Assembly: GCA_029531795.1 (NCBI GenBank)
Contig: JAPEIS010000003.1
Span: 3,162,001 to 3,226,000 of the forward strand
Reading direction: 5' to 3'
Source of the DNA: Sclerotinia nivalis
Lineage: Eukaryota; Ascomycota; Leotiomycetes; Helotiales; Sclerotiniaceae
Length of the DNA: 64,000 nucleotides
Shown here one piece after another: positions 39,097-51,400 of this stretch. Every line of letters begins with the position of its first letter. Position 1 is the first letter of the stretch. The translations under genes were made by a program, and so were the position numbers. The notes beneath the pieces are model-generated. The model did no database searches. It was not told the origin of the DNA and saw only the letters and a list, made by a program, of their open reading frames with translations.

Positions 39097-40847
39097 ATGG
39101 CCCCCGATCAATCTTCTAATGAAGAAGACGAAGCCTTGAGAGCGAACTATAGTTTCATACCAGTACCTTCAGTTTATGAGCACGATATAAGATTCGACAA
39201 TCGAAATGCCGAAGAATTGCATCATGGGATACTTGAAGCTGCGCGACTGGAACATGAAAGGGTTCGGAATGAAGCTGTGCGAATCTTTCAAATCACTCTT
39301 CTACAAGAACAACAACTTCGAGCACAGCGCGAAATTCAAGCAGAACAAGAAAGATTACAAATTGAGGAGATAAACTTAAAAATTGAGGAAAATCGCGTCA
39401 AGACGGAAAGGCAAAATGCGTTGGCAGAGATCAAGAGGAGGGAATTGGAAGAAGAAGCAAGAAGAATACCCGTCGTCCCTCCAAAACCTCCTACCCCTCC
39501 ACCAGTTGCACCACCTAAGGTTCCTGTTCAAACGACTTCGAATCCACCTCAGAATCAATTCCAGAATCATCAACAACAACAACAACAGCAGGGGAATACC
39601 AGTAGGGGGTTATTTGGCGCGCCAAGTCAACAAACGAATGGATCTGGACAAAGCAAACCTCAGCAAGTCAGTCCCTTTTCACAACCTCAAACGCAACCTC
39701 AACTCCAACAGCAAACAAATGGATTTTCGAACTTGCAACAAGAGCCTCCAAAACAATCATTGGCGCCATCTCCACCTTTACCTCAACAACCTACATCTAC
39801 TAGGCAAACTTCAGCTTCCTCCAAAGATCATCTACTACCTGGCGTGGAACGTTATGTGGAAATTCATAAGAATCTCAAACAATTACGGCAGTACTTGGTA
39901 GCGGAAGGAAAACAAAATTTACCATTCAAGAAGATGTTGGGAGATTATCGAAGATCAATTCGGCAAACTGTTGGACAATTGACTGGTGAAAGAGGTGCGA
40001 ATAAGGAGTGTGTAAGTTGAGATCAGTTTCATCAAAATGGATATTCATTAATATCTTGCAGATTAATAAAATCGTCAATTTACTCTCTGAATCTCTTCGC
40101 AAACTTCAATCCCCAGGAATCGACCCTAGCAATTATATGGTATTGAAACCAAATCCGGTAGAAGGGGCTCAGAATAATGGAGATCAACTTCCGTCTCTCT
40201 TCATTTACCTCCTTAACTTTTTCTCCAAAGCCATTGTTTCCCAATTTACAACTGAGGCGGCGGTTCGACCAGAAACCGCAGACCCTGTTGGTGTCATCGC
40301 CGTGTCAATATTTGCCAGAACGGAATTCTTATGGAGGGGTGCTTCATTAATCGATATCCTAATCGCAAAGATGCGAATTTCAATACCTATAATCTTCGGA
40401 GTTCGTGGAAATGAGAAAACAGAAGAAGGAAGAGCTCGAGTAGGGTGGCAAAGGCTGGATGATGGAAATTGGATCGATGAACAAATTCATAACAATAGGA
40501 TGGTTGGATTAGCGGCGGGCTATGCAGCAATTTCCTTGCGAGATTTTTCCAAGGTAAAACTCACGAATCCTTGGCCACCGACGAATTATTGGAGGTCTAT
40601 GGCTAGTATTGTGTCTACTCCAACGGAACAAGCTTCACCATCACAATATACGATCCTACGATCCATGATTGAGGGTTGGGAACAGAGATTCATCGAACTG
40701 TATGGAGTTCAAGCAGTTGCTGCCCTGAGAGTTGCATTGATAGATTTCCCAGCTCGCGCTCCCCCTTCAGCAAAAGTGGCTGCTGGCTCGTTGAGTGTTT
40801 TAGTCGACAAATTGGATAGGGACAAGGGGTTGCGGCTTGCCTATTGA
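39097..40847 (+). CDS. gle1: GLE1 mRNA export factor
   Basis: Two exons (39097-40011, 40062-40847) join at phase 0 to 566 aa. Gle1 sits at the cytoplasmic face of the nuclear pore and, with inositol hexakisphosphate, activates the DEAD-box ATPase Dbp5 in mRNA export. The N-terminal half is a long charged coiled coil (residues about 50-130, rich in Glu/Arg/Gln) followed by a Pro/Gln-rich linker. The C-terminal half is the conserved GLE1 helical domain (INKIVNLLSESLRKL, FIYLLNFFSKAIVSQF, RTEFLWRGASLIDILIAKM, YWRSMASIV). The start at 39097 is chosen because sequence upstream in frame lacks protein character. It is divergent from the SSD1 gene. Confidence 0.93.
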
Positions 40848-41642
40848 ACAATAGGAGTGCTTGTATAGTACGTTAATTACAATAGGGGGAGCGGCTTGGA
40901 TATGTTTAAATAGGGGCTGACTAGCAATTGTATTGATATTTTACATGCATGAGAGGCGTTAAGGGTGAAATGATGAAGTAGAGAGTACTTCGTATGTCAG
41001 CGTTGGAGAGAGGTGGAGATGAAGATGGAACTATTCTTGTGTAGCGAATTATATACCCACAGAAATAATAATTTATCCCATGAGTCTTTTGCAAGTTCAG
41101 GACTTGTGGTTACATTGCTTGATAGATTTCCCCGCATCCGCCTCGGAGAATTTGAGCAGGGAAGATTATGCGCGTGGGCTATCATAAGCTCTTGGCCTAG
41201 GGGTTTGTGTATTTTGATTTGAAAATTCGACATTACAAACTTCTCAAATCTTCTTTCTCTATTTTAAACCCTCGTCTTGATTTCAAATCCGTCGCGTACT
41301 CCAACCCAACCACTCGATATTCCCCTCCTCTCTTCTCGTGTAATTATATCCGTAATGTTATCCATGTTGCTCGAACTATATTTTTCTGTTTTCTTTCCTT
41401 TCCTGTTTCTTTGCCTCTCTATACCTTGGATTCATCCACAACATAAACACCTCGTCTATGTCCTCATCATCTATCTCCGCCACACCTTAAATATCCGTCT
41501 ACTTTCAGCTCCTCTCCCTTTCCTACCTCCCCTTTTTCTCCTCCGCAAATTTCACACTTCCTACCCTCCTCTACTTTCCTCCATGGCATCCACTCCCTCC
41601 ACTTTTTCTCTCTCTCCACATTTCCGCACTTCCACCCCCGTC
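40848..41642. other. Convergent intergenic region
   Basis: 3' flanks of GLE1 (plus) and the CPHVGP-motif gene (minus). Pyrimidine-rich on the plus strand from about 41290. No gene is seen apart from opposite-strand shadows. Confidence 0.5.
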
Positions 41643-43444
41643 TTACTCTCCTGGACATCTAAAAACATCCTCCCTCCCAAAAAGCGCCATATCATCTGCC
41701 AGATAAACTTCATTATAATCCACATCTACACATTTCATACCCCCCGTTGGACCTACATGGGGACAGTGCACCTTTTTGTTGTCAGCCTGCTGTTTCTTTA
41801 CTTTATTGGCCGAATACTATGAGCTTATTCGCAAAGACATAGGGTTAAAAGGAAGGTAGAAGAAGAGGGGAAGGTTAATGGTGAGGGATGGGGCGAAACA
41901 ATGAAGAGAGGGAGTTGAGAATGAAATATGAGTGGATAAGGAGAAGCGCAAAGGGAAAAAGGAAGGTTAGGAGAGGAGGAGGAAGAGAAAACATACTTCA
42001 GGCCGTACCTGAGTCAAAATAACATGTACCAATCTATAAACAATATTATCACCCAATGTTTCATCGAAGGAACCGAAAGGTTTGGTGAGAAGTGTTGTGA
42101 TGCATCTAGATCACTATGTTCTGGATCAGCATGTTTCTTCCTTTCGCTCCTCTTCCCTTTCCTTTCCTTTTCCAGCTCTTCAAAAAATCCCCGTTACTAT
42201 TCTCCATTTCTGTAATTTTTCCGTCCATCAAATCAACCAGCACAAATTCCGTGTTAACAAAACAAAATAAAACTGCAGGCTTAACAAGGGCAAATAAAAA
42301 TTGCCACACCTTCCATAAACCTGATTCTTCCCTGTACATCTCGCCTTTATTTGCGGACAAAGATTCGACACCTCGTCAAAAATATCAATGCCTATCTTAC
42401 TCAGATCCACACCCGCATATTTCGCAAACCAGAGGCAGAGATTAGGAATTTGCATCATAATAAAGAACAGCACCCGTGTCATCGAACCTCCAGAATGCGA
42501 TTTCTTTGATTCTGGTTACGTATTGTCTGTTAGTGTGAGAGCCCGGATGAACGACGGTGGTATTGAGGTAGACCACAGTGCTGGCTACTTCAGGACAGCC
42601 GGAGGGGGAGGAATGGAGCTGGTAGGAGGTGAAGGCATTGTAGCTTGGGACTCATAATTGTAAGTTAAGGGGTTTGTTCATGCGGGATGTGGTGATGGGA
42701 ATTGGGGACCGGGGACCTGGTTTTAGGAATAGAAATAGATAGAGCACGGAATACTTACGTAGAATGCCGACTCCTGTTTGACCCGGAATAGGAGAAAGAG
42801 TGAAGAAATATTCGGTAGAGTCATCGAAGCCGGTAAAATTTCCGAGCGGTGAGATGCGGCCGGTTGCTACAAAGGGGACGTTAGTTTTCGTGGTAGAAAG
42901 TGTATGTTTTCTTCTAGTCTGGATTGCAGTCCAGATTCCCGAGCTTTGGAACTGAGGATGGAATCTTTGAGCAACTCTTGACATTTTTAATTGATTCGAC
43001 CTTCCAAGCAAGCTCAACATTTATCAAGTCCACATCAAAAAGCCCAATTAATAGCTCGTAATAGGACCGCAATTTCGAATACAGAAAACCATGAACGAAT
43101 GAGGGAAACGAGCTAAACTTACCATTTTCATTAAAGAGTCCAGAGGGAGTAGCCGAGGACCCATGAGTGAGAATGGGAAGGGTATTGGGGTAGATTGTCG
43201 TGTTATATATTTTACTTATGCTGAGTATGGGGTTCTGTCAGCAATGAAAATTGATCTAACCCAACCACACATGAGTATGGCTAGAATCAAACGAAACGAC
43301 GACAGAAAAAAAGATGGGCTGGATCAAGTACGTTTCACGGTTCCTGGCTCGGAAATCATACGTATATGTATTCGTATCCGCGATCACACAACTGACGTGC
43401 GCAAGTGAAAGTCCGAGTGAAATGAATGAGAAGAGCAACATCAT
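41643..43444 (-). pseudogene. Secreted fungal CPHVGP-motif protein (SnoaL-like?), frameshifted
   Basis: Six exons can be joined: 43444-43362, 43220-43123, 42866-42759, 42650-42310, 42105-41997 and 41771-41643, about 290 codons. A strong signal peptide (MMLLFSFISLGLSLAHVSCV) opens it. Landmarks are RISPLGNFTGFDDSTEYFF, CPEVAS, TTVVHPGSHTNRQYV, EIAFWRFDDTGAVLYYDA, LCPQIKARC, KPFGSFDETLGDN, VRPE and VHCPHVGPTGG. I know this as a secreted family widespread in filamentous fungi, of unknown function, with an NTF2/SnoaL-like impression. In exon 4, after YYDA (about 42453), two bases are missing before IPNL, so the frame breaks; family members have a Trp codon there. All other junctions keep phase. 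As written it is inactive. Confidence 0.75.
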
Positions 43445-43700
43445 AATGGTGAAATAGATCAAATTGAAGCAAAGGCAATAAAGTGAACAGGACAAACCAA
43501 AACAGATACCATCTGCCAACCTCAAATATAACAAAACAAAGGGGGACGTCACATAGAATCTACGGTACGGGAAACCATGTGCCCGAGTTTCCCAGAAGAG
43601 AAGGTTTCAACGTATTCAGCTTGCTTGGTCCCCGAACTATCTCATTGCGGCGTCTGTCACGTAGCACGAGGTGCTGAAAATGTCTTGCTGCACCCCATCT

Positions 43701-43716
43701 AACCTAGATGTAGACG
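43701..43716 (+). repeat. Target-site duplication, left copy
   Basis: AACCTAGATGTAGACG, repeated exactly at 44506-44521 on the other side of the truncated LINE. Confidence 0.9.
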
Positions 43717-44505
43717 AAATCCGAAGAATGGAATACTCTTCTCTATTCATCTAATTCGGCCTATTCGAAAATATACCCCTGGAAGACTAGCTCAAAGATC
43801 GGAATTCCAGAAAACACCAAGAGAAGCTCTATTAGTGCTTTGTTTCAGCTTAAAATCGGTCATGGATATTTCAAATCTTACCTACAACGATTCGGAATCT
43901 CAGCAAATGATAATTGTAGATGTGGAAAGAGAGAATCTCCTAATCATCTCCTACTCAGTTACCCATTATACAAATCAACAAGAAGAATATTCAAGAAAAA
44001 CAACCCTACCTCCCGACTTACTATGAAATACCTACTTCACACCAAAGCAGGAATCATTAAGATCCTTGAATTTATCGAGGAAACAAAAATAGCCACCAGA
44101 TCATGGTATCTAATTAGGATGCAAGAGAATGTAGAACAAGAAGGCGAAGGTGAAGAGGGTGAACTGAGAGAAAATGGTTAATTGGGTCAATTTGATCAAT
44201 TTACCCCTCTATGTAGGGTAAATCGTTCCAATTTCGAATTATATCACATTTCATTTGTTATTTTCCTTATTATATACGAGAGTATTTGTAAGGTGGGCTT
44301 TGTTCCCCAAGATTAGTTTTCACTTCCCCTATTCAAAAATTAGTAGATTGAGGCCACTTCAATCTTCCCAAATTGTATTAGCTACAGCCGAATATGGCCA
44401 GCAATTCTCCATTTGTTACTTGTTAGAAGCCTATAAAGCTCCTAGCCGTCTTAGATAGTCTTAGACTCAGTGTAGACGTTAATTTAATCAATCAATCAAT
44501 CAATC
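43717..44505 (+). mobile_element. 5'-truncated LINE insertion (non-LTR retrotransposon tail)
   Basis: About 790 bp, near-identical to the 3' end of the full LINE at 57659-58460 (opposite strand). It encodes the last part of ORF2 after RNase H, including CRCGKRESPNHLLL (a C-x-C...H...C finger-like motif), ends at 44181, then has a 3' UTR and a terminal (AATC)n tail at 44480-44505. A 16-bp target-site duplication flanks it. The 5' end begins inside ORF2, as expected when target-primed reverse transcription aborts. Compared with the full copy it differs by changes mostly of the RIP type (for example Pro/Ser, Thr/Ile, Cys/Tyr). Confidence 0.93.
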
Positions 44506-44521
44506 AACCTAGATGTAGACG
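44506..44521 (+). repeat. Target-site duplication, right copy
   Basis: Exact repeat of 43701-43716. Confidence 0.9.
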
Positions 44522-47387
44522 GAGAAAAGGGCATGATTTCCATGCATTGGAGTACGAGATTGGGATTGGATTTTCGTCAGGGCATACGAGGTTACGGCAC
44601 TACCTCAATATCAAGCTGCCATAAAAAAAGGTATTTGAGGAATAGGATCCTGAGATCAAGATTTTTGAATGTATACGTATGTTTGTGGTTTTGAAATTTT
44701 CAATGCGAAGCTGAAACTACGAGCCAAGAAAGCTTGAATGAGGGATTAAGATTTGATATTTGCACATCTAGTTCGGTACTGATCAGACGAAGCTGATGAT
44801 TGTATATCATGGATGTAGAGTAATTTGAGTTCGTGATACCACCTTTGACCTCACTACCTTGGCAATAGGGCAACACAAAATATATGACTGGAAAGACGAG
44901 AAGGGGATATTCAAGGCCGACAACATTCCGGGAAGTCAAGACTCAAATTCAGTTGAAATGAACCTGGTAAGCACCTGTACCCTCGATCAAAAGCTCAATT
45001 GGTTGTGATGTGGCAAGTCTCATCAATTATCGACCACAGAGGTACTGTAGCTGAAGGGTTAGGTCTCTGTGTTATATGCAAGGGGGCGTATACATAATTT
45101 GATGTGGGAGTTTGGACGCAGAAGTGGAAGCTTCAAAATGATAGATCTTAATTCAGGCTGAGCCTCAGAGCTTGAGATAATGGGAATTGTTTCAAATTGA
45201 GTTCAGAAGACAAATACTTCAGTGATGGCAGAATGTTGCGACAAGAAGTGCTTCAGTGCTAGTCTACTAGTCCCTCTCCCAATCTCGAAACCTCAATCTG
45301 TGAAACCATCTCAGATTAACAACATTCCAATACTTTTGGACGTTCCTAGTAGCGCTCATTTACATCAGAACATTAAGCATCGGTATTGAATGTGGGAATG
45401 GCTGCAAAAACTCATACCAACAATTCAGATGTTGGCTCACCCCAAGGCTAAAAACTCACTTCCTTACCTTCAACCAACCTTAGAGACCGTCATCACTCTT
45501 TTAGGCCCGTCGGAACACCTTTTAGAGTTGATGGCAAGGGAGAAATTTGAAATTTCACCTCCTGAATTGTCCATTCCCACTAAGAATATTCAAAGGTTTG
45601 TCAACAGATTTTGGATCGGTCAGATTTCCTTTTAACTTTCCAGGCGATACCGTTTTGATTGAAGAGTACGTCAACCGCCCGTAAAGGTGGTACCACATAA
45701 TGAGCGGTCACTAAAAATCATCAGTGAAGTGTCTCCCTGCACTGGATAGTAAAAAAAAAGAAGCAAAAGCTGAGCCGCTCCGAAGACTTCCGGAGTATTG
45801 ACAACGGAATGTCCGGATGATGACTTGATGGTGGAGAAATTTCACATACTCACGGAGCATCTACATAACATCAAACTTTCGAAATTGAGAATAAATGAGT
45901 GCGTATTTGACTTAGTGGTGGGAGACAATTGAGGACGACTGAGGGCTGGCGGTCATTATGGCCAAATTTGGGATATCTCGTCACCGCCTCAATTTGCACG
46001 GGTGGTATGAAGTCAATGACGAGGACTCCACGTTCAAGAGTCTTTGTTGTAGTCGATGGCTACAATAAAATCAATGAACTTCGATGCAATTTCCTTTCAT
46101 TTCGTGAAAAGTTTTGGTGGTTTTAGCATGTTCCGTGAATTTGAGTTGTGCCCGTGCTTGCGAATTGATGTATCCTTGAGGTTCGAACCCCTTTGCTCTG
46201 CATCTCATTGTCATTTACCTTGCACCTAGAAGGGCTTTCGTTCAGATCATCTGCAATTGGTTAATTTGCACTCCGTCTCTTGAAAAGTGTGGTACTTCAA
46301 CTCCCCTCCGTGCATTCCGCGGCATAGAGGGGTCGTGGCGACAGGAAGTAGAACAATGACTGACGGGCATTTTAGAGGTCTAACTGAAAAGCATGTTGAT
46401 AGTGAAGCCGCACCGGAGTTTTGTACAGAACGAGAGATCAATTAGGTTGACCGATATCTGGGGCGACAACAAATACTCATACCAAAACAAATTTTCGGCC
46501 GAATAATCACATGACCATGATTCGTAAATGATGCCATGGTTTCATGAAATGCTGGTGAAAACATCTCCCGCATCAACTACCGATCTTACCAGATCTCCTC
46601 TGTCATGGAATTCTCAGATTTCGTCAACTATAAACCCCGTTAACTCCAATCTAAAGATCTTCTGTATTCTCGGCGATAATGGGTGCAAAAACTTATAACG
46701 GGATTACGGACTCTTATCATTTTTCTGATGCAAAGTTTTCAGGGGTCGTTACTTTTCCCTTACTTTCCCTTTGAAATTTTACATCATCGGCCGAAAAGTT
46801 TCCCCACAAAAAGATGAACTACAGAACAAAACCATCGGCTTGACATCAAAAGCATAGAGCGGCTTGCCATTACGATTCCACTTGAAAGTTGTGTTTGTCC
46901 TCTAGTGAGTCGGATTATAAATCCGATAGATGAAAGCAGGAATTTGGGTTAACAACGATGAAGCTTGTCCGAAAGAGGAAATCTTGGACAACTTCGCTTT
47001 TCATCTAGCGACGCTTTTTCTATCGTGTTCGATGATTACTATACTATAGTTGTGGGAAGTGTTTCAAACCTAGATCTTGTCCAACTGATTCCATCATTTT
47101 CCAATTTCAAATCTTTATCCTATATCCTATATCCTTGACCGCTGTTGATGGCTGAAGCGCAAAGCCTAAAAATATGAGCACGTCCGAATAAAGATCCAAT
47201 TAATTCTTATCTACCACTCTATTATGTCTCCACATAGTTTAGTATGGGGACAAGACAATGATATGTTCAAATGAGAGGAGCAACTATAAAGTCCTCGACT
47301 TGAACCATCTTTTCCAACATTTCCTCATCACATCATAACCAAATACACTTTTCACATTCACAACCAAACAACTAAACATACCACAAA
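44522..47387. other. 2.9-kb gap, no supported gene
   Basis: Upstream of the alcohol dehydrogenase. An 81-codon frame at 45390-45635 (WEWLQKLIPTIQMLAHPKAK...) has protein-like composition but no splice partners I can trust; it may be a relic. A tRNA-like B-box at 46180-46191 was rejected because no stem forms. No other feature is seen. Confidence 0.4.
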
Positions 47388-48629
47388 ATGTCCACAGATT
47401 ATAAGTTCCAAGGATGGTTGGGTCTCGACGCCGAATCCGCCAATGGAAAGATGGTTTGGCAGGAGTTTGAACCTAAGCCATTCGAAGAGACCGATGTTGA
47501 TATCCAAATCACTCACTGTGGTATCTGCGGCTCAGACATACACACTTTAAGATCCGGGTGGGGTCCATCAGACTACCCAGTCTGCGTTGGTCACGAAATT
47601 GTTGGAAAAGCTGTTAGAGTCGGATCTAAGGTTAAGGATATTAAGCTTGGAGATCGCGTTGGCGTTGGTGCTCAAAGTGGTTCTTGTATGAACCAAAAGG
47701 GTGATTGTGAAGCTTGTGCTGACGGGTAGGTCTGCTTCTTTTCAGAATGGTGAGATAAAACTAACGTGCCTAGTCAACAACAATACTGCGCATCCGGCAC
47801 CAGTACTTACGCCAGCAAATGGCCTAATGGAAGCAAATCATACGGAGGTTATGCTGATTACTGGCGCGGAAGCGGTGATTTTGTGATCAAGATCCCAGAT
47901 TCAATCCCATCCGATATTGCAGCCCCTATGCTTTGTGGTGGTATCACTGCTTTCTCACCACTTGTACAAAATGGGGCTGGTCCCGGTAAGCGGGTTGCAA
48001 TCGTTGGAATTGGTGGTTTGGGACATTTTGGTATTATGGGCGCAAAGGCTTTGGGTTGTGATGAAATCACAGCTATTTCTAGAACTTCCGCAAAGAAGGA
48101 AGATGCATTCAAGATGGGCGCTACTAGATTCATTGGTGAGTTTGGATTCTTTTGTTCAATCTAATGGAGATACTAACGAATAAACGTATAGCCACCGATG
48201 AAGAACCAGATTGGGCCACAAAATATGGAAACTCCCTAGATCTCATCGTCAGCACTGTCTCCTCGCCAAAACTTCCACTTCAAGGCTACCTCAATCTTCT
48301 CAGATTCAAGGGTAAATTCGTCCAAGTTGGTGCCCCTGAAGATACCATTCCTGGATTTAACAGTAAGCCATAATCTCTTCCCATCGTAGGTATTCTATTG
48401 ACACAAATCAGTGTTTTCGCTCATTCTCAAGAACCTTTCCATCGGTGCCTCGCTCATTGGTCCCCCACAAGAGATCAAGGACATGTTAGCACTTTTCGCC
48501 GAGAAGGGTGTTAAGACCTGGAACAACAATGTTCCAATGAAGGATGCCAACAAAGCTATTGTTGACATGGAGGATGGTAAGGCGAGATATAGATATGTTT
48601 TGGTGAATGAGAAGCATATCGATGCTTAG
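47388..48629 (+). CDS. Zinc-dependent alcohol dehydrogenase (ADH6/cinnamyl-alcohol type)
   Basis: Four exons (47388-47725, 47774-48135, 48192-48362, 48412-48629) join in frame to 362 aa. It is a medium-chain NADP(H) aldehyde/alcohol oxidoreductase. The catalytic zinc site is GICGSDIH (C47, H52) with GHE (H69, E70). The structural-zinc cysteines lie in CMNQKGDCEACADGQQQYC. The nucleotide fold is VAIVGIGGLGHFGI. The C-terminal RYRYVLVNE is typical of the ADH6/CAD branch, which reduces many aldehydes, including aromatic ones from lignin breakdown and furfurals. A TATA-like element and a CA-rich leader lie just upstream. No lesion is seen. Confidence 0.95.
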
Positions 48630-49338
48630 GCTTTGCAACTTTACGTTTGGAAAGTACCTATGTAGTGGTAAAATTGACGGCTAGCTTTGTATGCCCATAT
48701 TGCTGCTCAATTGATCGTTGTGAAATGCATGTCAGCCCCGAAGAATAGGATTGAGAACAAGGTTCCCAAGGTCCGCACTGTTTCTAATCCTTATATTTCT
48801 TTAAAAGGTTGAAATAATTTGGAATTTTCCAATTCATTGGAATATTCAAACTTTTTTCAAATATTCAAAACTTTCACATTGATTCCTTTAATGTGGATTA
48901 CCGAACAAGCTTTTTTGAGAAAAGGTTACATTCAAAATAATAACCGCCTTTCCCTTCCCGCTTCTTTTTTTCTCCCACCTTTTGTACACTTTTTCCCACT
49001 TTCAATTTTTCAATACTCCATCCCTAGATAACAACAACAACAACAACAACAGCAGAAGTAGAAACCTAGAAAGCTTCCTAAAATTGCGATATATTGCGAC
49101 CAATTCTTCTTCTTAACTCTTCTCAATTCTTCCTCCTTATTTCGTAGCAATTACACAGTCTTTCTCTTTTCGATACCGCGCGACGTCCCACAATCAAGAT
49201 TTCACCCTTCGAGGATTACGAGTCGATCTTTCAAATACCTCTTCTCTTGATTTTTCTACCAATGATCATAGACATCCTCTAGACATCAAGACCTGTTTCG
49301 GCCTGATTCAAACAATCAATACACACGACAACTTAATC
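48630..49338. other. Intergenic, CAA microsatellite
   Basis: 3' flank of the alcohol dehydrogenase and leader of the 49339 gene. A (CAA)n run occupies about 49030-49053. The CT-rich stretch just upstream of 49339 suits a fungal promoter/leader. Confidence 0.5.
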
Positions 49339-50364
49339 ATGGCTTCGTCGGCAGGCTCTAAACGCCTGAAGACAGTCGCGGAATCCCTCTTTTCAAGCGA
49401 GGATGATCCAGCAATTGACAAACTCGCCGGGGTCGCGATTCCTCCTGAAACCTCTCAGAATCTTATGAAGATGGCTCCTTATTTGGGCCTCTCTGGTGAA
49501 GGGGCGGTCGGCGAATTCTTAAGGTCGAACGAGTTCCTGCCGACATTCAAAGATCTCTATCAGCAGGTTATCTCACCCCGCACCGCCTCCGTCCCAAATT
49601 TCAAAGGACCGTCTTTAAAATCAGTCCAAAGTGAAATCCTTCGGGGAGAAACTTATGGAGACAGAAAGTACTCTGCTTGTGTCCTGAATATGTCGTGTTG
49701 GGAGGAGATCGATCATTACGCCCTCTGCTTACATCGTCTATGCTGTATCAATTCGACTGTACGAAATGGCTTATTCTTTCGACGCCAGATGAGTACTATG
49801 GAAATGGAAGTTTGTCTTTGGATGTGCATAGTTCGTGCAACTGCTGATGCCAACCGGCTTATTGTCAACGCGAAAAAAAGGAAGAGCATTGGACAGAGTG
49901 TTGACATCGATTCACTCTTATTTTCTCCTCTGTCTGTGAACATATTTGGGGATAGTGCTCGAGCTGATATGAATGCCATGTATCCATCCACAACCAAGTC
50001 TCGAAAGATTGGTGAAGGCTCATCTCCCAGATCACCTTCAGCAACTTATCAGGATGGAAATTTCGGAAGCCTGAGCCAAGCAGCTGATGAGATTGCTGGA
50101 ATATTCAATCGCCCGCCACCAGCGACCAGCTCCTCCATATCCTCCAGCATCTTTGGACGACGAATTACAAGCTCGGCCTTATCCCAATCCAGCATCACTA
50201 CACCACCAACTACAACACCAGCCTTATCCCAACCCAACTTATCAACGAATGTCACTGGACCAATTGCGAATCACCGACCGGTTTGGACTACCCAGATTGG
50301 TACTGGGAGCCAAATGATTGGAAACGGTCCTGCCTTGACACCCAATCCAATCAAATTTGTATGA
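49339..50364 (+). CDS. Unrecognised protein, Ser/Pro/Thr-rich C-terminus
   Basis: A single long open frame encodes 341 aa. It may splice at 50358 (GTATGA) to 50432, replacing the final Val and stop with a short VSIRQSF... tail ending at 50479. The N-terminal 200 residues look folded and mostly helical (GAVGEFLRSNEFLPTFKDLY; Cys-rich CLHRLCCINS; MEMEVCLWMCIVRATAD). The C-terminal 120 residues are low-complexity Ser/Thr/Pro. There is no signal peptide or membrane helix. I do not recognise the family. It converges on the coiled-coil gene at 50619-51400. Confidence 0.55.
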   Translation: MASSAGSKRLKTVAESLFSSEDDPAIDKLAGVAIPPETSQNLMKMAPYLGLSGEGAVGEFLRSNEFLPTFKDLYQQVISPRTASVPNFKGPSLKSVQSEILRGETYGDRKYSACVLNMSCWEEIDHYALCLHRLCCINSTVRNGLFFRRQMSTMEMEVCLWMCIVRATADANRLIVNAKKRKSIGQSVDIDSLLFSPLSVNIFGDSARADMNAMYPSTTKSRKIGEGSSPRSPSATYQDGNFGSLSQAADEIAGIFNRPPPATSSSISSSIFGRRITSSALSQSSITTPPTTTPALSQPNLSTNVTGPIANHRPVWTTQIGTGSQMIGNGPALTPNPIKFV

Positions 50365-50618
50365 TAGTAACTGCTGTAATTTTCTTTGGTTCAATTGATT
50401 GCCTCAACTAATATTTATTTATAAAATATAGGTCAGTATTCGCCAGTCTTTTCTGTATTCAGAAGAGAATTTGATTTGAGGTGTAACACTTTGAGCACCC
50501 TTACTGCTTCAAGCACTGGCTCGGTTTGCTTCGCCACGATGGTTTCGATCAATCCCTCCATCGAGAACAGTCCAAACAACACTTATTTGGGACTTCCTGA
50601 CGCCGACCCTACTACAGT

Positions 50619-51400
50619 TCAAATCACTGAAACTCTACGAGTATCTGTACCCGATAAGTACCACAGAACTCTGAAATGTTTATACTCCAGAACGAAATAT
50701 ACTTCAAAGAATGTAACCAACTTCTGAACTTTCTCGTTAACATCAGTCTCCATATCAACCTTTGCATCACTGACGGCCTTCTTCAATTCTTCAAATTTTG
50801 CGTCCATGTTTTGTTCAAGTTGTGCTTTGACTGTTGAGAGGGCGGTAGCACCATCTGCAATAGAGTTGTTCATTGCATCGAGGCTCCCCTTGATCTCATC
50901 ACACCTCGTGCTAATGATATTAAGCCCAGACTCGGAGTTGTCCGGATCATACCCTGCACTTACAGAAGTGGATCGGAAGGGGTGTTCCAAGTTAGGTTGC
51001 ACTATGTGCCGTAATCCGGATGATTCTCTATGGATTTGGTTGGAGCTGTGTTGTCTGGTATGTGGTTCTGTTTCATCATGTCGGCGTAATTCGTTTTGGA
51101 GCTCCAAGATCTGATTGTGTAGCTCAAGTAGTACCGAGGTATCTTGGGGGATGGGTTGGGAGGCTTCAGCGACAGAATGCTGAGGTGAAGTCTGTGGTCC
51201 CGGTAATTCGGAATCATCAGGATCTTCGTTGGATAAGGGCGATGATTCTTGTTCTTCTGCTTGTGGAGAAGATCGTGGAAGTGTTCCCGAACGAACGAAA
51301 GGATTTGTTGGAGCAGAAATTTATCTTTTCCTTTCCGGCTTCGTGTATTCACTTCAGAGGTAATTGAAGAATTGGCTGGTGATTCCTTCGGAGGGGCCAT
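50619..51400 (-). pseudogene. Unrecognised coiled-coil protein, probable frameshift
   Basis: The N-terminal frame from 51400 (MAPPKESPANSSITSEVNTRSRKGKDKFLLQ is the visible start; basic, Ser-rich) stops making sense near 51310. From there another frame reads NPFVRSGTLPRSSPQAEEQ and continues open to the stop at 50619-50621, with an acidic Pro/Ser region, LLELHNQILELQNELRRH and a long heptad-like coiled coil (GSLDAMNNSIADGATALS, AKFEELKKAVSDAKVD). No splice sites explain the switch, so a one-base deletion within about 60 nt of 51310 is likely. The function is unknown. Confidence 0.5.

Noticed and set aside
44457..44505. (AATC)n run considered as a CRISPR or satellite array
   Set aside because: It is the 3' tail of the LINE, and the same tail ends the full copy at 57659-57678.
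46178..46192. tRNA-like B-box GGTTCGAACCCC
   Set aside because: No T-stem pairing on either strand, and no A-box or acceptor stem at the right distance.
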